Shown piece by piece: positions 1-8,275 of a stretch of 43,698 nucleotides of DNA. The stretch is from an uncultured bacterium. Lineage in GTDB: Bacteria; Planctomycetota; UBA1135; UBA2386. The translations under genes and the position numbers were made by a program. The DNA is taken from positions 1 through 43,698 of the forward strand of contig CALCZA010000160.1 in NCBI GenBank assembly GCA_937906475.1, written 5' to 3'. The notes beneath the pieces are model-generated. The model did no database searches. It saw nothing but the letters and a program-made list of their open reading frames with translations, and was not told where the DNA came from. Numbering within the stretch: position 1 is the first letter of the stretch; every line of letters starts with the position of its first letter.

Positions 1-134
1 AAGTTGGGTGGCGTTAAGTTGGGTAGCGGCAAGTCGAGCCACGAATCTTCGTTGGGGAAGCGACGCACGGCGTCGAGTTCGTCGAAGTGCTCGTTAGGCT
101 GCGCGCCGTTCTGCTCATCGTTGTGATTGCTCAT
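1..134 (-). CDS. Partial gene downstream of the ECF sigma factor (possible anti-sigma factor)
   Basis: The gene is cut by the left edge of the window; the visible part is about 44 codons. Its ATG (132-134 on the complement) overlaps the sigma-factor stop codon as ATGA, so the two are probably translationally coupled. The visible N-terminus starts MSNHNDEQNGAQ and is hydrophilic, acidic and proline/asparagine-rich, with no signal peptide or membrane segment in view. A gene coupled directly behind an ECF sigma factor is very often its anti-sigma factor. That is inference from position only: the cysteine/histidine zinc motif of zinc-binding anti-sigma factors is not visible in this fragment. It could equally be an unrelated small protein. 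Confidence 0.55.
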   Translation of the reverse strand, partial: MSNHNDEQNGAQPNEHFDELDAVRRFPNEDSWLDLPLPNLTPPN

Positions 135-712
135 GCGCCTTCCTCCAAATACGGAGCGAGCTGTTTACGCAGCGACTCCTTGGCTCGGAATAGGCGGGAC
201 TTCACGGTGCCTTCGTTGACTCCGGTGATCGATGCGATCTCGCTGTAGTCCAGGCTCTCGTATTCGCGCAGGATGAAGACCATGCGTTGGTCTTCGCCGA
301 GGGTGGCGAGTGCTTCGCCGATGCGGCGGCCGAGTTCGGTGTTTTCGAGGTGCTTAGTCGGCTGCAGTTCGCGGCGATCGGGGAAATCACGATCGGTTGC
401 GTCGGGCCCGACCGCGTGCATGCTCGTGGTCTTCAATCGCCGCTTCTTGAGCACGTCGAAGCAGTGGTTGCGCACGAACGTGTAAACCCACGTGGTAAAC
501 TTGGCGCGACTGGGATCGAACTTGTCGATCGCGCGGAACACTTTCAGAAAGACCTCTTGCGCGAGGTCTTCGACCTCGCGGCGATATCCAGCTCCGAGAA
601 AGCGGAAGATCGTCGCGATCACCGGTCGATGCAGGCTTTCCACGATAGCGCGGTTGGCATCCTCATCACCCGATCGGGCCTTGAGGACGAGTTCGTTGGT
701 GATTTCGGTCAT
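131..712 (-). CDS. ECF-type RNA polymerase sigma-70 factor
   Basis: A 193-residue alternative sigma factor that would direct RNA polymerase to a specific promoter set, usually in response to envelope or stress signals. Sigma region 2 lies at about residues 25-92, with the core-binding helix EVEDLAQEVFLKVF and the -10-recognising FTTWVYTFVRNHCFD stretch. Region 4 lies at about 128-182 and contains the helix-turn-helix (SLDYSEIASITGVNEGTVKS). No region 1 or 3 is present, as expected for the ECF class, and the length is typical. The 34 or so residues between the two domains are polar and charged. The ATG start is followed immediately by a normal ECF N-terminus. The stop overlaps the start of the next gene (ATGA), which suggests co-translation with a regulator. 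I cannot assign an ECF subgroup. Confidence 0.93.
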   Translation of the reverse strand: MTEITNELVLKARSGDEDANRAIVESLHRPVIATIFRFLGAGYRREVEDLAQEVFLKVFRAIDKFDPSRAKFTTWVYTFVRNHCFDVLKKRRLKTTSMHAVGPDATDRDFPDRRELQPTKHLENTELGRRIGEALATLGEDQRMVFILREYESLDYSEIASITGVNEGTVKSRLFRAKESLRKQLAPYLEEGA

Positions 713-885
713 CTTCGAGAGTGGCTATTGAAGAAGAGGCCGCTTGATTCGATTCGCCGCGTCGTTGGTTCCCAGGATTCTCGAGGTTCGGGTGAATCGT
801 CGGGATTAGGGGCGGCAGATTGTGGTGGCTGCGGCCCCGAAGCTCAATGGCAGGGGGCAATCAGGTTACCTACGGCCCGGCCACC

Positions 886-2340
886 TCACATGTTGTAGCG
901 AATCAAGTCCTCGTCATCGCCGGTTTCGCCCAGTTGTTTGTTCACCAACGCCTCGTCGATGACGATCTTCTGGCCACTGCGCTCGCTGGCGTCAAACGAG
1001 AGGTCTTCGAGGCACTTCTCTAGAATCGTCATCAGGCGACGGGCACCAATGTCCTGGGTCGTCTGGTTGGCGCGGAAGGCCAAGTTCGCCAGCCGCCGCA
1101 GGCCATCGTCAGTGAACGTCAGGCCGACGTTTTCGGTCTCGAACAGCGCGACGTATTGGCGGGTTAGCGCATTCTTCGGTTCCGATAGAATGCGCACGAA
1201 GTCATCTTCGGTCAGCGATTGCAGCGCGACGCGCACCGGGAAGCGGCCTTGCAACTCCGGGATCAGTTCGGATGGCTTGTGGAAGTGGAACGCTCCAGCA
1301 GCCAGGAACAGCATGTGGTCGGTGCGCACGTGGCCGTAGCGAGTGTAGACGGCGCAGCCTTCGACGACCGACAGCAGGTCTCGTTGCACGCCTTCACGCG
1401 ACACGTCGGGGCCATCACTGCCGCCAGAGCTGACGATCTTGTCGATCTCGTCAACGAACACGATGCCATCGTTTTGGGCGCGGTCGAGCGCTTCCTGCAC
1501 GATCGCGTCTTGGTCGAGTAGCTTGTCGGCTTCTTCGTCGTGGATGATGGCGCGCGCTTCCTTGATGGTCAGTTTGCGCACCTTGGTCTTGTTGCCCGGC
1601 GAGCGACCCCACATTTCTTGCAGTGCGGCGGCGTCGATGCCCATGGTTTCGTTGCCTTGTGGGCCCATGACGCTCAGCGTTGGCGCCGCCGAGTCGGCGA
1701 CTTCGACTTCTACCGAACGGGCTTCGATGCGGCGTTCGCGCAGGTCGTTGCGCAGGGCGATGCGCGCTTGCTCGCGTTCGGCGAGGTCCTTCGGCGAGTC
1801 GTGGTCAAGGTCGTCGTCGTCGTCGTCGTTTGGCTTAGCCAATGGCCGCCAGAAACCACCTTCCATGATTCCCGGCATGCCGACGCTGCCGTCTTGGTAT
1901 TCCTCGAGGCCGAGTTCTTCGAGCAGGGCTGCGAAGATGCGGTCTTCGGCGGCTTCACCAGCGAGTTTGTCGACTTCCTTAATCTTCTCGGCGCGCACTA
2001 ACGCGATCGAGGAATCGACCATGTCGCGCACCATCGATTCGACATCGCGGCCGTGGTAGCCGGTCTCGCTATATTTGGTCGCCTCGACCTTCACGAACGG
2101 TGCGCGTGCCAGCGTTGCTAGGCGGCGAGCGATCTCGGTCTTGCCGACGCCGGTAGGGCCGATCAGCAGGATGTTCTTTGGGTAGACCTCCGCCGCGACT
2201 TCCGGGCCGAGTTGGCGACGACGCCAGCGGTTGCGCAGCGCGACGGCGACGGCGCGCTTGGCCTTGGACTGGCCGACGATGTAGTCATCAAGGCGGCTGG
2301 TGATCTCGCGAGGAGTGAGGTCTTTGGCAAAGTCGGTCAT
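886..2340 (-). CDS. hslU: HslU, ATPase subunit of the HslVU (ClpYQ) protease
   Basis: An AAA+ unfoldase that normally caps the HslV peptidase in the cytoplasm. The 484-residue product carries Walker A GPTGVGKT (61-68), Walker B IVFVDEID (293-300) and a C-terminus ending DEDLIRYNM, close to the conserved tail that inserts into HslV. The I-domain is long (HslU of E. coli has 443 residues) and holds a run of six aspartates at 172-177. The usual pore motif GYVG reads GYHG here (94-97). The open frame extends 80 codons further upstream, but that stretch is arginine-rich and unlike the family, so I start at the ATG giving MTDFAKDLTPREI. hslV, usually directly upstream, is not in this window; the upstream neighbour is an unrelated zinc-ribbon gene behind two hairpins. 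Confidence 0.95.
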   Translation of the reverse strand: MTDFAKDLTPREITSRLDDYIVGQSKAKRAVAVALRNRWRRRQLGPEVAAEVYPKNILLIGPTGVGKTEIARRLATLARAPFVKVEATKYSETGYHGRDVESMVRDMVDSSIALVRAEKIKEVDKLAGEAAEDRIFAALLEELGLEEYQDGSVGMPGIMEGGFWRPLAKPNDDDDDDLDHDSPKDLAEREQARIALRNDLRERRIEARSVEVEVADSAAPTLSVMGPQGNETMGIDAAALQEMWGRSPGNKTKVRKLTIKEARAIIHDEEADKLLDQDAIVQEALDRAQNDGIVFVDEIDKIVSSGGSDGPDVSREGVQRDLLSVVEGCAVYTRYGHVRTDHMLFLAAGAFHFHKPSELIPELQGRFPVRVALQSLTEDDFVRILSEPKNALTRQYVALFETENVGLTFTDDGLRRLANLAFRANQTTQDIGARRLMTILEKCLEDLSFDASERSGQKIVIDEALVNKQLGETGDDEDLIRYNM

Positions 2341-2407
2341 CAGGGGGCGAAGATCATAGCGCCGCCTGGTTTCCGTGCCCGGTGCAAACACAGTGGGGGC
2401 AAACTGC

Positions 2408-2432
2408 AACCGGCGCCTGTGAGGCGCCGGTT
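2408..2432 (-). terminator. Perfect 10-bp stem-loop between zinc-ribbon gene and hslU
   Basis: The arms AACCGGCGCC and GGCGCCGGTT pair perfectly around the 5-nt loop TGTGA. It lies just downstream of the zinc-ribbon gene on the minus strand and 68 bp before the hslU start. There is no long U-run after it, so intrinsic termination is plausible but not certain. It could instead be a processing or attenuation structure in the hslU leader. Confidence 0.6.
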
Positions 2433-2443
2433 CGTGGGGTCCG

Positions 2444-2464
2444 CCGGAACCGTTACGGCTCCGG
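2444..2464 (-). terminator. Second hairpin, tandem with the one at 2408-2432
   Basis: On the minus-strand RNA the arms CCGGAGCCG and CGGUUCCGG form a 9-bp stem with one G-U pair around a UAA loop. The G-U pair works only in the minus-strand transcript, which fits a role at the end of the zinc-ribbon mRNA. The two hairpins are 11 bp apart and together look like a tandem terminator. Confidence 0.5.
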
Positions 2465-2516
2465 GTAGCAGTTGTTGGGGTGGCTAGCGGCCAAACTTGC
2501 GTTCGCCGCTGCTCCC

Positions 2517-3698
2517 TTAGCCCTTTTTGGCCTTGGCGCGGGCGCGCTTCTTCGCGGCGAAGGTCGCTTCGTCCGGCCACTTCGCGACCAACTTCATCCA
2601 GGCTCCGACGGTCTTGGTGTTCCAGAGCGCCTTGGCCGGGTTCATCTCTTCGCCGGCTTGCACTGCCGCGTAGCTAGCGTTGAGGCCGCCGGTGATTTCT
2701 TCGAGTGCCTTGTTGAGTTCGAAGCCGAAGGCGGCGTCACCAGGTTGGCGGTAGTCGAGTTTGTTGAGGGTTTCGATGATGCCGAACAGGCCGGCGTAGC
2801 CTGCTTTCACCAGCTTGGCCTTGGCGCGAATGCTGCGAATGCCGCCATCGACATCGAGGTCGCCGACGATCTCCATGATCTCGGCCTTCTTGGCCGCATC
2901 GATGCTCTTGGGCCACTGGGGCTCGCCGTACATCTCAAGGGCTGTCTTGACCTCGCCCATGGTTTGCGGCGGGTTCTTCTGCTTCTGCCAGCTCTCCTTC
3001 TTGACGTTTGGGTCGCTGTTGTCGACTGGCTTGGTGGCCGGCTTGGTAAGCGGCTTGGTAAGCGGCTTGGAAAGCGGCTTAGTAAGCGGCTTCGCGTCGG
3101 GCGTGGTGCCCGGCGCCGCTGTTTCGGCAGGCTTGGTGCCTACCTCAGGCTTGGTGCCTTCCGCGGGCTTGGTGCCGTCGCCCTTGTTGGCGTTCGCATC
3201 CGCGGCGTTCGCCTGCTTGTTGGCGGTCACCGTCTCGTTGCTGTCCTTCGGGTCGTCTCCGCCCATCATGATGACGGCGATCACGACGATCACTACGAGC
3301 AGGCCGCCGCCGCCGATGATCATCGGCATGTTGTCCTTCTTCTTCTCGCGTCCCCGACGTGGCGTGTCTTCGCCGTCGTCATCCTTGGCGCCACGGCGCG
3401 AACGGCTGCTGCCGGCGCGGGCTGGCTTGTCGGCCTTTGAGCTAGCGGCAGCCGCTGCGGTCTTGCGACCACCGGTGCGGCTTTTACTGCGATCAACGGC
3501 CGGCTTGGCAGCTGCTGCGGGTCGTGCGGCGGGCTTGGCGGCGGCGGCAGGCGTCGCGTCGCTATCAGCGGCCTCGCGTTGCTTGGCGACGTCGATCACC
3601 GAGCCACACTTCTGGCACTTGGCCTGCGTGCCCTTGAAAGTCGGCGGCAGTTTGTACTTCGCGCCACAATTTTCGCACGTGATCGGGATGACACTCAT
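2517..3698 (-). CDS. Zinc-ribbon, single-pass membrane protein with low-complexity linkers
   Basis: Function unknown. The 393-residue protein opens with a CxxC...CxxC zinc ribbon (CENC at 8-11, CQKC at about 28-31) of the MJ0042 type. An Ala/Lys/Arg-rich linker follows, then one hydrophobic segment (MIIGGGGLLVVIVVIAVIMMGG, split by glycines), a long TKP/Ala-rich linker with short repeats, and a C-terminal domain of about 150 residues containing no motif I know. The zinc ribbon is predicted on the cytoplasmic side and the C-terminal domain outside the membrane, though this topology is inferred. An AGGAG ribosome site (complement of 3708-3712) stands 9 nt before the ATG. The upstream gene on the same strand has the same layout (zinc ribbon, membrane segment, unknown C-terminal domain), so the two are probably paralogous in architecture and co-transcribed. 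Confidence 0.85.
   Translation of the reverse strand: MSVIPITCENCGAKYKLPPTFKGTQAKCQKCGSVIDVAKQREAADSDATPAAAAKPAARPAAAAKPAVDRSKSRTGGRKTAAAAASSKADKPARAGSSRSRRGAKDDDGEDTPRRGREKKKDNMPMIIGGGGLLVVIVVIAVIMMGGDDPKDSNETVTANKQANAADANANKGDGTKPAEGTKPEVGTKPAETAAPGTTPDAKPLTKPLSKPLTKPLTKPATKPVDNSDPNVKKESWQKQKNPPQTMGEVKTALEMYGEPQWPKSIDAAKKAEIMEIVGDLDVDGGIRSIRAKAKLVKAGYAGLFGIIETLNKLDYRQPGDAAFGFELNKALEEITGGLNASYAAVQAGEEMNPAKALWNTKTVGAWMKLVAKWPDEATFAAKKRARAKAKKG
3028..3087 (-). repeat. Five 12-bp tandem units inside the zinc-ribbon gene
   Basis: Five in-frame copies of a 12-bp unit (GGCTTGGTAAGC on the plus strand; the first copy is degenerate) encode consecutive (T/S)KP(L/A) tetrapeptides. Being in frame and 12 bp long, the array can change copy number without breaking the gene. 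It probably acts as a flexible, basic, proline-rich spacer after the membrane segment. Confidence 0.8.
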
Positions 3699-3758
3699 CT
3701 TTGGGGGCTCCTAAAGTCAGTCGAATCAGTCAGGGTTGTGTGTAGTTGGCGCGGACGG

Positions 3759-5150
3759 CTACTTGCCGCCGTTGCCGCCGCCTTCGTCGTCGAGGTCCTC
3801 GGCGCTATCAATGAACGCTTCGAGGTTGTCGTGGTAGCGATACCAGTGTCCGAACCACTGTCGAATACACGATTGGCGGCGCTTCGTGTCGGCCTCGTCG
3901 TTGCCGGTTGGCCGTGCTGGGTAGTTCACCGCGTAGCCAGTCCACTGGTAGAGCGCGCGGTCTAGCAGGATCAGCTTCTGATGGTTGGTGATGACATCGC
4001 TGTAGGATTCGAACATCGCGTTGAGCACGCGCGGAACGGCGGCCTTCGTGCTCTCTGGTCCGCGCACCTTGAGCGTTGCGCGGTTGAACAACGCGCCGGG
4101 GGCGTCCGGCACGGCGGCGGCGAGAATGCCAGCGACGACTTCGTCAGCCAGCGCGCGTTGCTCAGGCGTCGCCTTCGCCCAGTGAGGGACGGCGGCGGGC
4201 TTTGATTCCGAAACCTTGCGCGTGCCGGCCGAGTCCGTGATCTCTACTTCGTCAGGCCTCGCGATGTCCTTGTTGCCAGTGAAGTAAGTCTTGCTCGGGT
4301 CCTTGCCCCGCAGGTAGACCGGCTTCTGCTTGATCGCGAAGCTGCTCACCTTGATGTTGTTGCCATCAGCCTTGAACGTGACCGTGAAGGTGCCGCGCGT
4401 ATTCCGCTTGAAGCGATCGTCGCCGGTTTTGGGGGTCACGTAGATGAAGCCGTTGCCGCTCGCCGCCGTCATGTCGGCGTCGGTTTCGAGCATCGTGGTG
4501 CAGTCCATTGTGCGCAGCAGTTCTGTCGACTTGTGACTGATCAGGGCGGCCATTACCTCAGTTGGGTTCACTCCGTTATTACTGCTCGCGCTGGAACTCT
4601 CTGACTTGGAGTTCGACTTAGGGACGACGCCGAGAAGTTCGGCTATCGCTTCCATGTCGGTGTGGGTCGCGAGCACCAGTTGATTATTGCTCGCCAGTGA
4701 CTTCGACCACTTCTGCAGGCCCAGTGCGCGGGGGTGGTCGCTTCTGCCATACGGCGCCACCTCGACCTTCTTGGGGGCTGCGGCCTTCTTGACCGCCTTC
4801 GGCCCGCTGTTTGACAGCACAAACAATGCAATGATCGCGACTGCGGCGACACCGAAGCCGATGTAGGTCTTGGTGTGATCCGGCGCCGTGACGCGCTTGC
4901 CTACTGTAGACTTGGCGAAGAAGACGCGGTGGCACTCGGTGCACTCGATCTTTTCGTCGAGCAAGTCACTGGTGACGCGATAGGCGGCGGCGCATTGTGG
5001 GCAGCTGATGTCCACCTTGCCGTCGGTGCGTTCCTTGCCAGCCCTACGGCCAGAACCGGCGCGGCCAGAACCGGCGCGGCCAGAACCAGCACGGCTGGAG
5101 GGCGAACGACGAGAAGAAGAAGAGCGTGCCGAGGATTGGCGTCTGGCCAC
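3759..5150 (-). CDS. Zinc-ribbon membrane protein, second of a pair
   Basis: Function unknown. The core begins with a CPQC...CTEC zinc ribbon, then a hydrophobic segment (YIGFGVAAVAIIALFVLSNSG), a Lys/Ala linker and a C-terminal region of about 300 residues. That region contains a serine-rich stretch and ends DLDDEGGGNGGK. I recognise no catalytic motif. The start is uncertain. I use the GTG at 5148-5150, which adds an Arg/Ser/Gly-rich N-terminus including three RAGSG repeats, because the codon pattern of the repeat array looks coding. The alternative is the GTG at 5013-5015, immediately before DISCPQC, giving 418 residues. The frame stays open further upstream, antisense to uvrB, but that part is not credible. 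It is 60 bp upstream of the sister zinc-ribbon gene and probably in the same transcript. Confidence 0.78.
   Translation of the reverse strand: MARRQSSARSSSSRRSPSSRAGSGRAGSGRAGSGRRAGKERTDGKVDISCPQCAAAYRVTSDLLDEKIECTECHRVFFAKSTVGKRVTAPDHTKTYIGFGVAAVAIIALFVLSNSGPKAVKKAAAPKKVEVAPYGRSDHPRALGLQKWSKSLASNNQLVLATHTDMEAIAELLGVVPKSNSKSESSSASSNNGVNPTEVMAALISHKSTELLRTMDCTTMLETDADMTAASGNGFIYVTPKTGDDRFKRNTRGTFTVTFKADGNNIKVSSFAIKQKPVYLRGKDPSKTYFTGNKDIARPDEVEITDSAGTRKVSESKPAAVPHWAKATPEQRALADEVVAGILAAAVPDAPGALFNRATLKVRGPESTKAAVPRVLNAMFESYSDVITNHQKLILLDRALYQWTGYAVNYPARPTGNDEADTKRRQSCIRQWFGHWYRYHDNLEAFIDSAEDLDDEGGGNGGK
5048..5092 (-). repeat. Three 15-bp tandem units encoding RAGSG
   Basis: Two identical 15-bp units and a third with two changes (unit GGCCAGAACCGGCGC on the plus strand) read on the minus strand as repeated Arg-Ala-Gly-Ser-Gly. 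They lie between the two possible start codons of the second zinc-ribbon gene. The array therefore matters for deciding whether the basic N-terminal tail is translated. Confidence 0.75.
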
Positions 5151-5303
5151 GAGGGAACCTGCCGGGGGTGAGGGGTCGAGGAGCGGGCTGGGGCAAGCAC
5201 GGTAAAGTGCCTTGAGGCAGGGTGTCAACGGCGGGGGGGCTCTGTCGGTTCTTCCTGGCCAGCAATCCCTCGCCAATCGGTGCAGATCGATTACACCAGG
5301 AGC

Positions 5304-7358
5304 ATGCGTTTCCGCCTGAATAGCGACATGACGCCGGCTGGCGATCAACCGCACGCAATCGAGCAGTTGTCGACCTGGATCGAGGGCGGTGAGAAGGCTT
5401 CGACCCTGCTCGGTGTGACCGGATCCGGCAAGACCTTCACGGTCGCCAAGCTGGTCGAACGCCTGCAGCGGCCGACTCTGGTGCTGGCTCCGAACAAGAC
5501 GCTGGCGGCGCAACTCTATGGCGAGTTCAAATCGTTCTTCCCGGATAACGCGATCGAGTATTTCGTCAGCTACTACGACTACTACCAGCCTGAGGCCTAC
5601 GTCCCGACGACCGATACGTTCATCGAGAAGGATGCGATGATCAACGAGGCGATCGAGCGCATGCGCAACTCGGCGACCAGATCGTTGATGGAGCGGCGGG
5701 ATGTGTTGATCGTCGCGTCGATCAGTTGCATCTACGGTCTCGGTTCGCCCGAGAACTACCGCGAACTGTCGGTGCAGGTGAAGAAGGGCCAGACGATCGA
5801 TCGCGATGTGCTGCTGCGCCAACTAACCGCGATCCAGTTTGTTCGCGACAACTATGACTTCCAGCCGGGGCGCTTTCGCGTGCGTGGCGATGTCGTCGAG
5901 GTCTATCCGTCCTACGAAGAAGCGCGCGCGTTGCGCATCGAGATGTGGGGTGATGAGATCGAGAGCATTAGTGCGGTCGATCCGCTGCGAGGCGAAGTGA
6001 TCGAGCAGTTGGATGAAATCACGATCTATCCGACGACGCACTACATCGCGACTAGTGGCCAGACTACCGATGCTTGCGCGGCCATCGAAATCGAACTTGA
6101 AGAGCGGTTAGCAGAACTCGAGGGCCGCAAGAAACTGTTGGAAGCGCAGCGGCTTGGCCAGCGCACTCGTCACGATTTGGAGATGCTGCGGGCAACCGGC
6201 ATGTGTCAGGGCATCGAGAACTACAGTCGCCACTTTGATGGCCGCACCGTTGGGCAGCCGGCGGCGACTTTGCTGCATTACTTCCCCGATGACTTCCTGA
6301 TGGTGGTCGATGAGTCGCACGTTGCCATGCCACAGGCCGGCGGTATGTATCGCGGTGACCGGGCGCGCAAGACGACGCTGGTCGAGCACGGCTTCCGCTT
6401 GCCGAGTGCGCTGGACAATCGACCGTTGATGTTCGATGAGTTTGAGGGCCTGTTGCAGCAGGTGCTGTTCGTGTCGGCGACGCCGTCCAAATACGAACTC
6501 GACAAGAGCGACGCGAACATTGTCGAGTTGGTTGTGCGGCCGACGGGGCTGGTTGATCCGCCGGTTGATGTGCGGCCAGCACGTGGTCAAGTCGACGATG
6601 TGGTGGCAGAAGTTCGGTTGCGCGTCGAGCGGCGTGAGCGCACGTTGATCACCACGCTGACCAAACGTTCCGCGGAAGAGTTGACCGACTACATGCGCGA
6701 TCTCGGCATCAAGGTTCGCTATCTACACAGCGACATCGATAGCCTCGAACGTACGGAATTGATCCGTGACCTGAGGCTTGGCGTGTTCGATGTGCTGATT
6801 GGCATCAATCTGTTGCGTGAAGGACTCGACATCCCCGAGGTGACCTTGGTGGCGGTTCTCGATGCTGACAAGGAGGGCTTCCTGCGCAGCAAGACTTCGT
6901 TGGTGCAGACCTGTGGCCGGGCGGCCCGCAACGCCGATGGCCGCGTCATTCTCTATGCCGACAAGCACACCGGCTCAATGGTTGGCGCGATGGCCGAAAT
7001 GGAGCGGCGCCGCGTCAAGCAGCGTGCGCACAACGAAGAACACGGCGTGACGCCAACGACGATTATTAAGCCAGTGCGTGATCTGCTCGAAACCCGCGAC
7101 GAAGACGAGCAGGAATCGGGGCGCGGTAAGAAGGGCAAGGGCCGGGGCAAAGGCAAGGGCCGCGGCAAGAGCCAGCCTGGTGGCGAGGCCCCTGCGGCAC
7201 CGAAGCGTCAGTTTGCCAGTCACCAAGAAATGCTCCGGCACTTGAAGCAACTGCGCACGGAGATGATGGCTGCCGCAAAAAACCTCGACTTCGAGTTGGC
7301 AGCGCAGATTCGCGATGAGGTTTACCGGTTGGAGCAAGCCGAGATGGAGTTGCTCTAG
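5304..7358 (+). CDS. uvrB: UvrB, excinuclease ABC subunit B
   Basis: The damage-verifying helicase-like subunit of nucleotide excision repair, which receives DNA from UvrA2 and recruits UvrC. The 684-residue product shows Walker A GVTGSGKT (37-44), the DNA-clamping beta-hairpin region YYDYYQPEAYVP (90-101), VVDESH (Walker B region), the helicase motif INLLREGLDIPEV and CGRAARN. A C-terminal UVR domain (from about MLRHLKQLR) binds UvrC. Between the helicase core and the UVR domain sits a Gly/Lys/Arg-rich insert (GRGKKGKGRGKGKGRGK...), not part of the classical protein. The start giving MRFRLNSDMTPAGDQP matches the family; an AGGAG ends 1 nt before it, too close for a normal ribosome site. GTG at 5280 and ATG at 5328 are alternatives. 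uvrC lies two genes downstream. Confidence 0.97.
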   Translation: MRFRLNSDMTPAGDQPHAIEQLSTWIEGGEKASTLLGVTGSGKTFTVAKLVERLQRPTLVLAPNKTLAAQLYGEFKSFFPDNAIEYFVSYYDYYQPEAYVPTTDTFIEKDAMINEAIERMRNSATRSLMERRDVLIVASISCIYGLGSPENYRELSVQVKKGQTIDRDVLLRQLTAIQFVRDNYDFQPGRFRVRGDVVEVYPSYEEARALRIEMWGDEIESISAVDPLRGEVIEQLDEITIYPTTHYIATSGQTTDACAAIEIELEERLAELEGRKKLLEAQRLGQRTRHDLEMLRATGMCQGIENYSRHFDGRTVGQPAATLLHYFPDDFLMVVDESHVAMPQAGGMYRGDRARKTTLVEHGFRLPSALDNRPLMFDEFEGLLQQVLFVSATPSKYELDKSDANIVELVVRPTGLVDPPVDVRPARGQVDDVVAEVRLRVERRERTLITTLTKRSAEELTDYMRDLGIKVRYLHSDIDSLERTELIRDLRLGVFDVLIGINLLREGLDIPEVTLVAVLDADKEGFLRSKTSLVQTCGRAARNADGRVILYADKHTGSMVGAMAEMERRRVKQRAHNEEHGVTPTTIIKPVRDLLETRDEDEQESGRGKKGKGRGKGKGRGKSQPGGEAPAAPKRQFASHQEMLRHLKQLRTEMMAAAKNLDFELAAQIRDEVYRLEQAEMELL

Positions 7359-7429
7359 CCGACCGTCCGCGGATGTCGTGCGAGTAGCAGTTGCCGTCAC
7401 CGCGGGTTGCCGCCAGACTTGTAGGTCTC

Positions 7430-8218
7430 ATGAGCGCCCCCGACGTATTCACCCTGCCGGCTCCGTACTATCTGTTCCGTTTGCTGACTGGGTCTGACCA
7501 CATGCACTTCGGTTGGTTTCGCACGGACGATGAGGATCCGGGTGACGCGCAGGAGAACATGATGGAACTCAATCTGTTCTTCCGGCCGGGCAAGCTGGAG
7601 ACGGCGCTCGATGTTGGTGCTGGCTTGGGAGCGACGGCGCGCTGGTTGTCGCGCCGTGACATTGCGGTCACGTCGATTTCGCCGGATGCACCGTTGGTCG
7701 AGTATGCGCGACTGGCGGCGGCGAGCGACGACGTGAAGCACAAGGTCGACTTCCAGGTGTGCAAGTTCGAAGAGTTCGAACCGAAGATTCAATACGACTG
7801 GGTGCTGTTCCAGGAGTCGTTCCAATATTTCGATGACGTGCACAGCACGATTTCGCGCGCGCGCAATGCGGTTCGTATCGGCGGTCGCCTGCATATTGGC
7901 GACCAGTTTTTGCACGTTGATTTGCCGCGCGAACAAGGTCGCTTCCACTTCTTGCCGAGTGTGCTGAAGATCGCCAAGGACCTCGGCTTCGAGTTGCGTA
8001 CCAAGTGCGACGTCAGCCGCGCCGCCTACCGCATGACCGGTCGTTGCCTCGAGGTGTTGCGTGAGAACAAGGATAAATGGATCGCCGAACATGCCGCCAA
8101 GATCCCGAGCATCGAGAAGGACGTTAATGACATGCTCAACTGCGGCACGCTCGAGTGGGACGCGTATGTTGGTGGTCATCTCAGCTACGAGTTGATGGCC
8201 TTCGAGCGCGTTCAGTAG
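7430..8218 (+). CDS. Class I SAM-dependent methyltransferase
   Basis: A 262-residue methyltransferase with a Rossmann-type fold. Motif I, LDVGAGLGATARW, lies at about residues 60-72 and binds S-adenosylmethionine; the acidic end of strand 2 and a QESFQYF motif IV-like stretch follow. The N-terminus (YYLFRLLTGSDHMHFGWF) resembles the methyltransferases that act on small molecules or lipids, such as the tocopherol, sarcosine and cyclopropane-synthase-like groups. The substrate cannot be told from sequence. I chose the ATG at 7430 rather than the upstream TTG at 7391 because the family-like sequence begins there. The gene sits between uvrB and uvrC in the same direction (71 bp and 57 bp gaps), so it is probably co-transcribed with them. 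No link to DNA repair is evident in the protein itself. Confidence 0.88.
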   Translation: MSAPDVFTLPAPYYLFRLLTGSDHMHFGWFRTDDEDPGDAQENMMELNLFFRPGKLETALDVGAGLGATARWLSRRDIAVTSISPDAPLVEYARLAAASDDVKHKVDFQVCKFEEFEPKIQYDWVLFQESFQYFDDVHSTISRARNAVRIGGRLHIGDQFLHVDLPREQGRFHFLPSVLKIAKDLGFELRTKCDVSRAAYRMTGRCLEVLRENKDKWIAEHAAKIPSIEKDVNDMLNCGTLEWDAYVGGHLSYELMAFERVQ

Positions 8219-8275
8219 GGCTGGCCGACACGTTCTTGCCGGTTGGTTGCTGCGCCGGTGATCTAGACGACTCTT

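Noticed and set aside
5151..5822. Upstream extension of the second zinc-ribbon gene (open frame to 5822)
   Set aside because: It runs antisense through the beginning of uvrB and its sequence is unlike either zinc-ribbon protein; only the part from 5150 or 5015 is credible.
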